DNA of 5,575 bases from Pseudomonadota bacterium (GCA_023430145.1 JAEZCD010000328.1:1-5575), one strand, 5' to 3'. Counted from the stretch's first letter, positions 1 through 5,575 are shown. Notes: generated by a model not told the origin, from the letters alone. Translations and numbers: made by a program.

Positions 1-19
1 CTTTAGGGCCGAAGAGAAG

Positions 20-50
20 ACTGGATTGCCGGGACAAGCCCGGCAATGAG
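20..50. repeat. Short palindromic intergenic repeat with perfect 9-bp hairpin
   Basis: Positions 25-33 (ATTGCCGGG) pair perfectly with 39-47 (CCCGGCAAT) around a 5-base loop. The flanking bases read CTGG on the left and GAG on the right. This is the form of a widespread dispersed alphaproteobacterial palindrome; that family assignment is from memory, not from a search. Its minus-strand translation gives the peptide AGLVPAIQ, which I recognise as a typical spurious product of such repeats. It lies about 165 bases downstream of the epimerase-family gene and could form a hairpin at the end of that operon's transcript. No T-run follows on either strand, so I do not call it an intrinsic terminator. 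Confidence 0.65.
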
Positions 51-110
51 GGAGAGGATTCTTCGCGAGGCGAACAAGTGCCTTTCTCCGGTAGAGCCTC
101 GTCCTGGCAT

Positions 111-185
111 AGCTGAAGCAATCCAGCTTCTCTTGCAGCGCCGCAAAGCCTGGATTGCTTCGTCGCTGCGCTCCTCGCAATGACG
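111..185. repeat. Composite palindromic dispersed repeat (REP-like)
   Basis: GAAGCAATCCAG at 115-126 is an exact inverted copy of CTGGATTGCTTC at 150-161 (12 bp, 23-base loop). The loop contains a small inner stem, TTGC 133-136 with GCAA 143-146. Directly adjoining is a second hairpin: CGTC 161-164 with GACG 182-185, and TGCG 167-170 with CGCA 176-179, around a 5-base loop. The right half (150-185) matches the consensus I remember for a very common repeat in Bradyrhizobium-type and other proteobacterial genomes. On the minus strand it translates to HCEERSDEAIQ, a peptide often seen in false gene calls. It begins 26 bases beyond the stop codon of the epimerase-family gene, so it may stabilise the 3' end of that mRNA. 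That role is inference. Confidence 0.75.
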
Positions 186-211
186 GAGAATGCGGCGCGG
201 CGGAAGACGCC

Positions 212-1042
212 TCACTCAATGCCAGCCAGAAACTCCGCGTGCAGCCGGCCCTCGAAGACATAGTCGGCAGGCCCCGACAGCCGCACGCGGCTCGCCTGGT
301 CGCCCGACAGCTCGAAATCGACCGTCAGCAGCCCGCCCTGCGAGGTCTTCACCCGCACCGGGCGCGCCAGCAGCCCGCGGCGGACGGCGGCGATCGCCGA
401 GGCGCTGGAGCCGGTGCCGCAGGCAAGAGTCTCCGCCTCCACACCGCGCTCGAAGGTTCGCACCCGCAACAGATCGCCCGTCACGGCGACGAAGTTCGCG
501 TTGGCGCCCTTGGGGAAGGCATGCGCATGCCGCAGCCGCCTTCCGAGCGTCGGAACCGGCGCCGCCTCGACGTCGCCGTCCCACCACAACACCGCATGCG
601 GCACCCCGACCTCGAGGAAATCGACCGAAAAGGTCTCGCCCTCGAGCGCGACCGGCATGTCGAGCACGATCGGCGTCGGGTCGGGCAGCCCGACCGTGAC
701 GCTATCGCCGAGGACCTCGGCCTCGACGAGCCCGGCCACCGTCCGGAACGCATGCCGCGTCCCGGCGATACCGCGGTCCAGCGCATAGCGCGCGACGCAG
801 CGCGAGGCGTTGCCGCACAGCTCGGCCGGGGCGCCGGAGCGGTTGATGACGTCGACGCTATAGCTCGCCCCGCCCTCCACCGCCGGCCGCACGACGACGA
901 GCCCGTCGGCGCCGATGCCGGTGCCGAGCGCGCAGATCGCCGCGCCGAGCTTCTCGAGTTGCACGCCGGCGGGCAGGACCGCCTCGTCGACGATGACGAA
1001 GTCGTTGCCGCAGCCGCTCATCTTGGTGAAGGGGATGCTCAT
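212..1042 (-). CDS. dapF: Diaminopimelate epimerase family protein (DapF-like amino acid epimerase/racemase)
   Basis: This is a 276-residue cytoplasmic protein of normal DapF length. DapF is a cofactor-independent two-cysteine epimerase that interconverts LL- and meso-diaminopimelate for lysine and peptidoglycan synthesis. Both catalytic cysteines are present: Cys76 in AELCGNASRC and Cys208 in ETLACGTG. The N-terminal KMSGCGNDF motif (Asn13), Asn67, Asn181 and the Glu198-Arg199 pair of FERG match substrate-contacting positions of canonical DapF. Deviations from E. coli DapF are CGNG to CGNA (Ala79), NADG to NRSG, GNPH to GVPH (Val147), and one extra residue between FERG and the second cysteine. 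Some of these also occur in other DapF clades. The ATG at 1042 overlaps the TGA of the upstream permease (ATGA, 4 bases), which indicates translational coupling and decides the start. A longer open frame upstream is only the shadow of the permease. Being last in an amino-acid transporter operon is unusual for a housekeeping dapF, so it may be a paralogue that acts on the imported solute. The family is certain; the substrate is not. Confidence 0.85.
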   Translation of the reverse strand: MSIPFTKMSGCGNDFVIVDEAVLPAGVQLEKLGAAICALGTGIGADGLVVVRPAVEGGASYSVDVINRSGAPAELCGNASRCVARYALDRGIAGTRHAFRTVAGLVEAEVLGDSVTVGLPDPTPIVLDMPVALEGETFSVDFLEVGVPHAVLWWDGDVEAAPVPTLGRRLRHAHAFPKGANANFVAVTGDLLRVRTFERGVEAETLACGTGSSASAIAAVRRGLLARPVRVKTSQGGLLTVDFELSGDQASRVRLSGPADYVFEGRLHAEFLAGIE

Positions 1043-1695
1043 CGGCGGACTTTCGCGTAGCGCCGCTCCAGCACGCGAACGCCTTGCGCGGCGGCGATGC
1101 TGACGACGAGCAGGATGATCGCCGCCAGCGTGTAGGGCTCGTTGTACTTGAAAGTGCTGCCGGCGACATTGTTGGCGGCGCCGAACAGGTCGACCACGGT
1201 GATGGCGGCGAGCAGCGGCGTCTCCTTGAAGAGGCCGACGAGGAAATTGCCGAGCGGCGGCAGCAGCAGCGGCAGCGCCTGCGGGATGATGATCGACACC
1301 CAGATGCGGAAGCGCGACAGACCGAGCGCCCGGGCCGCATCCCACTGCCCCTCCGCAATGGCGTCGATGGCGCCGCGATAGGCTTCCGCGACATAGGCGC
1401 CGATATGCAGGCCGAGCACGAGGATGCCGGTCGTCAGCGCGCCGAAGCGGATGCCGTAGGCCGGCAGCACGTAGAAGACGAAGTAGAGCTGCACCAGCAG
1501 CGGCGTGCAGCGCAGGAACGCGACATAGCCGTGCCCGAAGGCACGCAGCACCCGCCACTCCGACCGCCGGCACGCCTCGACCACGCCGCCGGCGATGAGC
1601 GCGACGACGAAGCCGCCGAACGTCGCCTGCACGGTGACGACGAGGCCCTCGAGCAGTTCCGGGAGGATGCGCCAGGCGAAGGAGAGGTCGAACAT
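1039..1695 (-). CDS. Amino-acid ABC transporter permease (HisM/EhuD-like)
   Basis: This 218-residue integral membrane protein is one half of the transmembrane channel of a polar-amino-acid-type ABC importer. The start is MFDLSFAWRILPELLEGL, as in other permeases of this family. Hydrophobic segments lie at about residues 17-40, 55-80, 86-104, 132-158 and 186-206. The EAA loop that contacts the ATPase is visible at about 117-140 (QWDAARALGLSRFRIW, then IIPQA). The stretch FKETPLLAAITVVDL (156-170) is typical of the EhuD/HisM branch. The conserved RGTPLLVQ motif reads RCTPLLVQ, with Cys63 replacing Gly. The gene starts 5 bases after the stop of the other permease and has no clear Shine-Dalgarno sequence, so coupling is likely. 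It overlaps the epimerase-family gene by 4 bases. The family call is firm; the EhuD resemblance comes from remembered sequences. Confidence 0.93.
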   Translation of the reverse strand: MFDLSFAWRILPELLEGLVVTVQATFGGFVVALIAGGVVEACRRSEWRVLRAFGHGYVAFLRCTPLLVQLYFVFYVLPAYGIRFGALTTGILVLGLHIGAYVAEAYRGAIDAIAEGQWDAARALGLSRFRIWVSIIIPQALPLLLPPLGNFLVGLFKETPLLAAITVVDLFGAANNVAGSTFKYNEPYTLAAIILLVVSIAAAQGVRVLERRYAKVRR

Positions 1696-1700
1696 GGCCG

Positions 1701-2348
1701 CTACCGGAACCGCGTCGCGCGCTTCTCCGCCAGCCGCACCAGAAAGGTCAGCGGATAGGAGAGCGCGAAGTAGATGAAGAGGACGAGGCCCCAGACCTCC
1801 AGCGAGCGGCCTGTCGAGACGACCATCTGCCGGCCCGAGAAGGTGAGCTCGGTCAGCGTGATCAGCGAGACGAGCGAGGTCGCCTTGATCAGCTCGATCA
1901 ACAGATTGCCGAAGGACGGCAGCATCACCGCCAGCGCCTGCGGGATCACCACCAGCCGATAGGCCTGGAACGGCGACAGACCGAGCGCTTTGGCCGCCTC
2001 GCGCTGGCCCTCGCCGACCGAGGCGACGCCGGCGCGCACGATCTCCGAGCCGTAGGCCGACATGTTGAGGGTGAGGCCGACGATCGCCGTCGCCATGGCC
2101 GGCAGCGAGACGCCGAAGGCCGGCAGGATGAAGAACAGGTAGAAAAGCTGGACGATCGCCGAGGTGCCGCGCAGCACCTCGACATAGGCGGCGGCGAACC
2201 AGCGGATCGGCTTGATGGCCGACGCCCGCGCCGCGGCGACGACGAAGGACAGCGCGAAGGCGAGCACCGCCGTCGCGATGGTGATCTCCAGGGTGACCGC
2301 AGCTCCCTTTAGGAGATGCGGCAGAAGATCGAGCGGCGGCGGCCCCAC
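1701..2348 (-). CDS. Amino-acid ABC transporter permease (HisQ/EhuC-like)
   Basis: This 215-residue integral membrane protein is the second permease of the importer and should pair with the product of 1695-1039. Hydrophobic segments are at about residues 17-40, 64-80, 84-98, 133-155 and 185-205. The motif LRGTSAIVQLFYLFF (59-73) and the block FGNLLIELIKATSLVSLITL (146-165) are characteristic of the EhuC-type branch. The EAA loop is at about 114-137 (GQREAAKALGLSPFQAY, then VIPQA). I take the start as GTG at 2348 because no ATG lies between it and the in-frame TGA of the preceding gene. No good ribosome-binding site is visible, and the 15-base gap to the binding-protein stop fits translational coupling. 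A CTG two codons upstream is a less likely alternative. Confidence 0.92.
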   Translation of the reverse strand: MGPPPLDLLPHLLKGAAVTLEITIATAVLAFALSFVVAAARASAIKPIRWFAAAYVEVLRGTSAIVQLFYLFFILPAFGVSLPAMATAIVGLTLNMSAYGSEIVRAGVASVGEGQREAAKALGLSPFQAYRLVVIPQALAVMLPSFGNLLIELIKATSLVSLITLTELTFSGRQMVVSTGRSLEVWGLVLFIYFALSYPLTFLVRLAEKRATRFR

Positions 2349-2363
2349 CGGCAGCTTGAACCG

Positions 2364-3245
2364 TCAGGCCTTGCAGAGCACCTCCGCAGTATCTGTCGGC
2401 AACGGCAGCTCGTCCTTGCTGTAGCCGTACTTGCCGATGATCTCAGCGAGCTTGCCGGAAGCGAGCATTTTCGTGATCTCGGCGTCGAGCGCGGCCTTGA
2501 GGTCGGTGTCGGCCTTGCGCAGGCCGAGCGCCGAATAGCCGTAGTCCGGCTCGCCCTTGGCGTTCTTCTCCTGCACGAAGGGCTCGACACGCTCGAAGGC
2601 CGGATCGTTGACGGTCTTCAGGAGATCGCCGAGCTCGAGGCCCGGGAAGTAGATCACGTCGACGCGCCTCGCCTTCAGGCCGGCGAGCGCCTCGGTGGCG
2701 TTCGAGAACAGGACCACGCGATCCTTCGGCACGCCCGCCTTGGCGAGGCCCTCGACCTGCGCCGAGCCGTTCTGCGTGCCGACGATCACGCCGTCCTTCT
2801 TGGCCACCTCCGATATGCTGTGCACGCCCTTCGGGTTGCCCTTCAGCGCGGCGAAGCCGTAGCCTGCGCGCGTCACCGGATTGGTGAAGGCGATCGCCTC
2901 GCAGCGGTTCGGCCGGATGTACATGCCGGCGCCGATGATGTCGAAGCGGTTGGCGTTGAGGCCGGGGATGAGCGCGTTGAACTCGACGATCTCGGCCTTC
3001 ATGTTCTTCAGGCCGTGCGGGGCGAGCGCCGCGGCGATGACGTCCGGAACGGCGCCGACGAGCTTGCCGTCGGTCTCGACGAAGCCGTACGGCTTCTCGT
3101 TGGCGATGCCGACCGACACGGTGCCGGTGCTCTTGATGCGGTCGAGGGTGCCGGCGGCGAGCGAGAAGCGAGGCAAGAGCGCGGCACCGGAGAGCGCGAG
3201 GCCGGAGGCGACGAAATGACGCCTGGTGATACCAAAGTTTCGCAT
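2364..3245 (-). CDS. ABC transporter substrate-binding protein, EhuB-like (periplasmic, SBP family 3)
   Basis: This 293-residue periplasmic binding protein captures the solute for the two permeases encoded downstream. The N terminus has a twin-arginine motif (TRRHFVA, residues 7-13), a hydrophobic stretch at about 14-25, and a probable cleavage site near SLAAG (28-32), so Tat export is likely. The mature part starts with DRIKSTGTVSVGIANEKPYG and keeps the SBP_bac_3 fold layout. The patterns EFNALIPGLNANRFDII (88-104) and YIRPNRCEAIAF (109-120) closely follow S. meliloti EhuB. EhuB pocket residues, as I remember them (Glu21, Phe24, Tyr60, Phe80, Arg85), fall here on Glu50, Tyr53, Phe89, Tyr109 and Arg114. 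The Gly-Thr pair of the second lobe reads Ser161-Ala162. Cys115 and Cys291 might form a disulfide. The ATG at 3245 has a GGAG at 3257-3254 with an 8-base spacer. It is the first gene of a four-gene operon. Ectoine or another amino-acid-like solute is plausible, not shown. Confidence 0.88.
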   Translation of the reverse strand: MRNFGITRRHFVASGLALSGAALLPRFSLAAGTLDRIKSTGTVSVGIANEKPYGFVETDGKLVGAVPDVIAAALAPHGLKNMKAEIVEFNALIPGLNANRFDIIGAGMYIRPNRCEAIAFTNPVTRAGYGFAALKGNPKGVHSISEVAKKDGVIVGTQNGSAQVEGLAKAGVPKDRVVLFSNATEALAGLKARRVDVIYFPGLELGDLLKTVNDPAFERVEPFVQEKNAKGEPDYGYSALGLRKADTDLKAALDAEITKMLASGKLAEIIGKYGYSKDELPLPTDTAEVLCKA

Positions 3246-3291
3246 CGGCGCAGCTCCATCTCCGAGTAGGGATGCGGGGTGAATTCCGACA

Positions 3292-3320
3292 ATGTGAGAT
3301 TACCGGACGCCGGAAGTCAA
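3292..3320 (-). promoter_or_regulatory. Candidate promoter of the transporter operon
   Basis: Read on the minus strand, TTGACT (3320-3315, five of six matches to the -35 consensus) is followed after 17 bases by TCACAT (3297-3292, three of six matches to -10). Transcription would start near 3285, giving a leader of about 40 bases before the ATG at 3245. The relaxed -10 is common in alphaproteobacteria. It is the best sigma70-like match I found in the divergent intergenic region; nothing equally good was found for the plus-strand gene. Confidence 0.35.
3300..3315. promoter_or_regulatory. Candidate operator dyad between the divergent genes
   Basis: TTACCGG at 3300-3306 and CCGGAA at 3310-3315 form an imperfect dyad (CCGG, 3-base centre, CCGG, flanked by TTA and AA). 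It fills most of the spacer of the candidate minus-strand promoter and lies 21 bases before the plus-strand start codon. A repressor bound here could affect both directions. Because CCGG is a common 4-mer in GC-rich DNA, chance is a serious alternative. Confidence 0.2.
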
Positions 3321-3336
3321 TAAACGCGGAGCGCGC

Positions 3337-4287
3337 ATGCCGACCCCCGGAGTATATCGAAGCGAAGTGACTTTTCCCTATCCGGCCCTGGCCGGCTGGT
3401 CGTGGCCGGTGGTGGAGATCGTCGGCGCAGCGCCCGGACCGCGGCTGGCGGTGATGAGCGGCGTGCACGTCAACGAGACCTCGAGCCTCGAGGCCGGGCT
3501 GCGGCTGCAGCGGGAGTTCGACCCGGCGCGGCTCCGCGGCAGCGTCACGCTGATGCCGGTGGTCAACCTGCCGGCGGTGCCGCACCGCTCGCAATATGTC
3601 TGCCCGCTCGACGACAAGAACATCAACTTCTCCTTTCCGGGCCGGCCGGACGGCAGCTTCTCGGAGGCGATCGCCCACGCGCTCCTGAACGACTGGGCGG
3701 CCGACGCCGACTGCCTCGTCGACATGCATGGCGGCGATCTCTGCGAGCACGTCTCGCATTTCACCATCGCGCAGGGCATCGGCGATCCCGCGTTCGATGC
3801 GGAGAATTTTGCGCTCGCGGACTGCTTCGACGCGGAGATCATCGTGCGGCTCGATCCCTCGCACCTCTCCGCCCCGAGCCGCAGCTGCACGGGCCGCGCG
3901 ACGCGCCGCCAGCACGCGGCCTTCTCGGAGGCCGGCCGCATCGGCCTCATCGAGGAGGCCAACGTCCTCTTCCATTTCGAGGGCGTGCTGAGGATCGCCA
4001 AGCGCCTCGGCATGATCGACGAAGCACCCTGCAAGCGCCGCGCTGCGGTTGTCTGCGACCGCTATCTCTGGATCCCGGCGCCCGCCGACGCGCTCTACCG
4101 CTACCGCGTCCGGCCGGGCGACAGGGTCGGCAAGGGCATGGTGCTGGCGGAGGCGCAAAACACGTACGGCGAGTTGGTCGGCCTAGTGCGTGCGCCCGAG
4201 GACGGCTACGTGCTGTGGACGATCACCCACGCGCTCGCGCAGAAGGACGGATTCATCGTCGGGCTGGGAGTGCCGGCGGCGGAGTGA
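3337..4287 (+). CDS. Succinylglutamate desuccinylase/aspartoacylase (AstE/AspA) family zinc amidohydrolase, M14-like
   Basis: This 316-residue cytoplasmic protein has no signal peptide or membrane segment. Family members hydrolyse the amide bond of N-acyl amino acids (acetyl-aspartate, succinyl-glutamate, acetyl-diaminobutyrate). The zinc site is visible: His44 and Glu47 in SGVHVNETSS, and His131 in VDMHGGD. Glu206 or Glu207 in GLIEEANV is the likely catalytic base. The family's N-x-N-R-x-F-P-G signature reads NINFSFPG (95-102), so the substrate-carboxylate arginine is replaced by Phe98. The C-terminal part (about 255-312; RVRPGDRVGKGMVL, then APEDGYVLW) is the beta-rich lipoyl-like domain usual in this group. 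The ATG at 3337 has a GGAG at 3328-3331 with a 5-base spacer. The gene is divergent from the transporter operon and probably belongs to the same pathway. DoeB/EutE of ectoine breakdown is a family relative, but this is not an obvious orthologue. The substrate is unknown. Confidence 0.85.
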   Translation: MPTPGVYRSEVTFPYPALAGWSWPVVEIVGAAPGPRLAVMSGVHVNETSSLEAGLRLQREFDPARLRGSVTLMPVVNLPAVPHRSQYVCPLDDKNINFSFPGRPDGSFSEAIAHALLNDWAADADCLVDMHGGDLCEHVSHFTIAQGIGDPAFDAENFALADCFDAEIIVRLDPSHLSAPSRSCTGRATRRQHAAFSEAGRIGLIEEANVLFHFEGVLRIAKRLGMIDEAPCKRRAAVVCDRYLWIPAPADALYRYRVRPGDRVGKGMVLAEAQNTYGELVGLVRAPEDGYVLWTITHALAQKDGFIVGLGVPAAE

Positions 4288-4324
4288 CGCCGGTCCTCGC
4301 CGAAAGCAGCCGCCGCAGACGCCC

Positions 4325-5575
4325 CTACTCGCTCAGCACCCGCGTCGGCGGAAAGATCACCTCGACGAGCGTCCCCTCGCCGACCTCGCTCTCGATGGCG
4401 AAGGTGGCCCGGTTGGCCTCCACCAGCGCCTTGGTCAGCGGCAGGCCGAGCCCGGTGCCGCCGGCGGTGGCGGTGACGAGCTGGCGGAACGGCTCGAGCG
4501 CCGTCTCGATGTCGCGCGCGGACATGCCGACGCCCGTGTCGCGGACGCGGATCACCGCCTGGCCGAGGTCGGTGAGCGCGGTGGCGATGATCACCTGGCC
4601 GCCGGCCTCGGTGAACTTCACCGCGTTCGAGAGCAGGTTGAGGACGATTTGGCGCACGCTGCGCTGGTCGGCGATCACCGGCGGCAGCGTCCGCGACAGG
4701 CTGGTGCGGATGACGATCTGGCGCGCATGCGACTGCGGCTGCATGATCGCCACACAGCCCTGCACGATGCCGTTCAGGTCGACGCTCGTGAAGTTGAGGT
4801 CGAGCTTGCCGGCCTCGATCTTCGACAGGTCCAGCAGATCGTTGACGAGGCTGACCAGATGCTCGCCGGACGAGCGGATGTCGCGCAGGTATTCGCGGTA
4901 GCGCGGATTGCCGACGGGACCGAAGCGCTCCTCGCTCATCACTTCGGAAAAGCCGATGATGGCGTTGAGCGGCGTGCGGATCTCGTGACTGATCTTGGCG
5001 AGGAAATCGGATTTCTGGGAGCTCGCGCGGTCGGAGCGCTGCTTGGCCGAGACGAGCTCCTCCTCCGCCTTGCGCCAGGGCGACAAGTCGCGCAGCACAA
5101 TTGCCAGGCGATCGCCCTCCGGCAGCCGGCCGATCCGCATCAGCATCGGCACGGGCGAGCCGTCGCGCATCGTCGCGACGACCTCGCGGCCCTCGGCGGG
5201 CGCCGACCCGCTGCCGCTGCGCACCGCCGCCAGATGGTCGAGGGCCTGCTCGTGCGATTGGGGCGCGAGCAGCGTCGTGAACGAGGCGCCCCGCAGGTCG
5301 CCCACGGAGCGTCCGAAGAAGGCAGGCACGGCGGCGGAGAAGCGGGCTATGGTCCCGTGCCCGTCGACGATCAGCGCCGGATCGGCGGCGAGATCCAGGA
5401 GCGCCGCCAGCTCCTCCGGCCGCGGCGGACAGGCGGCCGGTTCGCCCTCCGCCGCCGGCAGCGCGGCGGAGGGCTCGACCTCGGCCACCGGATCCTCGGC
5501 GAGCGCGCCGCGCGTGCCGCGCGCCCGGGCGATCTCGGGGAAGGCCGAGCGCTCGGCGGCCGACAGGCCGCGGTC
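4325..5575 (-). CDS. PAS-domain sensor histidine kinase, PdhS-like (partial, 5' end beyond window)
   Basis: The frame is open to the window edge, so the N terminus is missing; 416 residues are visible. A GTG at 5488 could be mistaken for the start, but the 29 codons before it have no stop and continue a similar acidic, alanine-rich linker. In numbering from that GTG, a PAS domain spans about 25-135 (LIVDGHGTIARFS, then IVLRDLSPWRKAEEEL). A short helical linker follows. HisKA lies at about 160-228 with the phospho-acceptor His168 in FLAKISHEIRTPLNAIIGF. HATPase_c follows at about 270-380, with N box LNLLSNAVKFT, G1 RDTGVGM and G2 GGTGLGLPLTKAL. There is no receiver domain. The sequences SEERFGPVGNPRYREYL and the end TLVEVIFPPTRVLSE match the PdhS-type kinases of Rhizobiales as I remember them. 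Those are large proteins with long low-complexity N-terminal regions linked to DivK/CtrA cell-cycle control. It would autophosphorylate and pass phosphate to an unlinked regulator. It converges on the amidohydrolase gene with a 37-base gap and is probably unrelated to it. Confidence 0.93.
   Translation of the reverse strand, partial: DRGLSAAERSAFPEIARARGTRGALAEDPVAEVEPSAALPAAEGEPAACPPRPEELAALLDLAADPALIVDGHGTIARFSAAVPAFFGRSVGDLRGASFTTLLAPQSHEQALDHLAAVRSGSGSAPAEGREVVATMRDGSPVPMLMRIGRLPEGDRLAIVLRDLSPWRKAEEELVSAKQRSDRASSQKSDFLAKISHEIRTPLNAIIGFSEVMSEERFGPVGNPRYREYLRDIRSSGEHLVSLVNDLLDLSKIEAGKLDLNFTSVDLNGIVQGCVAIMQPQSHARQIVIRTSLSRTLPPVIADQRSVRQIVLNLLSNAVKFTEAGGQVIIATALTDLGQAVIRVRDTGVGMSARDIETALEPFRQLVTATAGGTGLGLPLTKALVEANRATFAIESEVGEGTLVEVIFPPTRVLSE

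Noticed and set aside
25..47. Perfect hairpin read as an intrinsic terminator for the transporter operon
   Set aside because: There is no U-tract on either side, it lies about 165 bases past the last stop codon, and it fits a dispersed repeat better.
3..215. 70-codon open frame on the minus strand with the peptide HCEERSDEAIQ
   Set aside because: It is the translation of the palindromic repeats; such peptides are well-known artefacts of this repeat type.
155..1060. 301-codon plus-strand open frame
   Set aside because: It starts inside a repeat and runs antisense to the epimerase-family gene. Its Arg/Ala/His-rich composition is that of a GC-rich shadow frame, with no recognisable domain.
2348..2366. 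The binding-protein TGA is in the same frame as the next permease, which suggested a binding-protein/permease fusion by readthrough
   Set aside because: Only five sense codons lie between TGA and GTG, both proteins are full length on their own, and no readthrough signal is visible. The shared frame has a one-in-three chance.
2443..4158. 571-codon minus-strand open frame
   Set aside because: It is antisense to the amidohydrolase and in a wrong frame over the binding protein. Its composition is typical of high-GC shadow frames.
4288..4324. Possible terminator between the converging amidohydrolase and kinase genes
   Set aside because: The 37 bases show no convincing stem and no T-run on either strand.
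3402..4901. 499-codon plus-strand open frame spanning the amidohydrolase and the kinase 3' end
   Set aside because: It is out of frame with the amidohydrolase and antisense to the kinase. It has low-complexity Arg/Ala-rich sequence, while both real genes have complete family motifs.

Overview
The window is GC-rich throughout (roughly two thirds G+C) with densely packed genes. It looks like alphaproteobacterial, probably Hyphomicrobiales (Rhizobiales), chromosome. Three things point there: a partial PdhS-like sensor kinase at the right edge, dispersed palindromic repeats at the left edge of a type common in Bradyrhizobium-like genomes, and a transporter that resembles the rhizobial Ehu (ectoine/hydroxyectoine) system. 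The genus cannot be fixed from the sequence alone.

Layout: positions 1-211 hold no credible gene but contain two different palindromic repeat elements. Four genes follow on the minus strand and form one tight operon, read right to left: a Tat/Sec-exported substrate-binding protein (3245-2364), two ABC permeases (2348-1701 and 1695-1039), and a diaminopimelate-epimerase-family protein (1042-212) whose start overlaps the stop of the second permease. A 91-base divergent intergenic region (3246-3336) separates this operon from a plus-strand M14/AstE-AspA-type zinc amidohydrolase (3337-4287). Converging on that gene is the 3' part of a PAS/HisKA/HATPase sensor kinase (minus strand, 4325 to the right edge).

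How the genes may work together (inference): the binding protein and permeases import a small, probably amino-acid-like solute. The binding pocket keeps most of the aromatic cage and the Glu/Arg pair that I recall for ectoine-binding EhuB. The amidohydrolase could remove an acyl group, and the epimerase-family protein could invert an alpha carbon. This reads as an uptake-and-catabolism locus for an N-acylated or D-configured amino acid derivative, but the substrate is unknown. No ATPase subunit of the transporter is present in the window, and the ectoine hydrolase gene (doeA/eutD) is not here either. The kinase is probably an unrelated neighbour.

Apart from the repeats and the locus composition, the window is ordinary. 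I saw no CRISPR array, tRNA, rRNA, insertion sequence or phage gene. The other long open frames are antisense or frame-shifted shadows caused by the high GC content.
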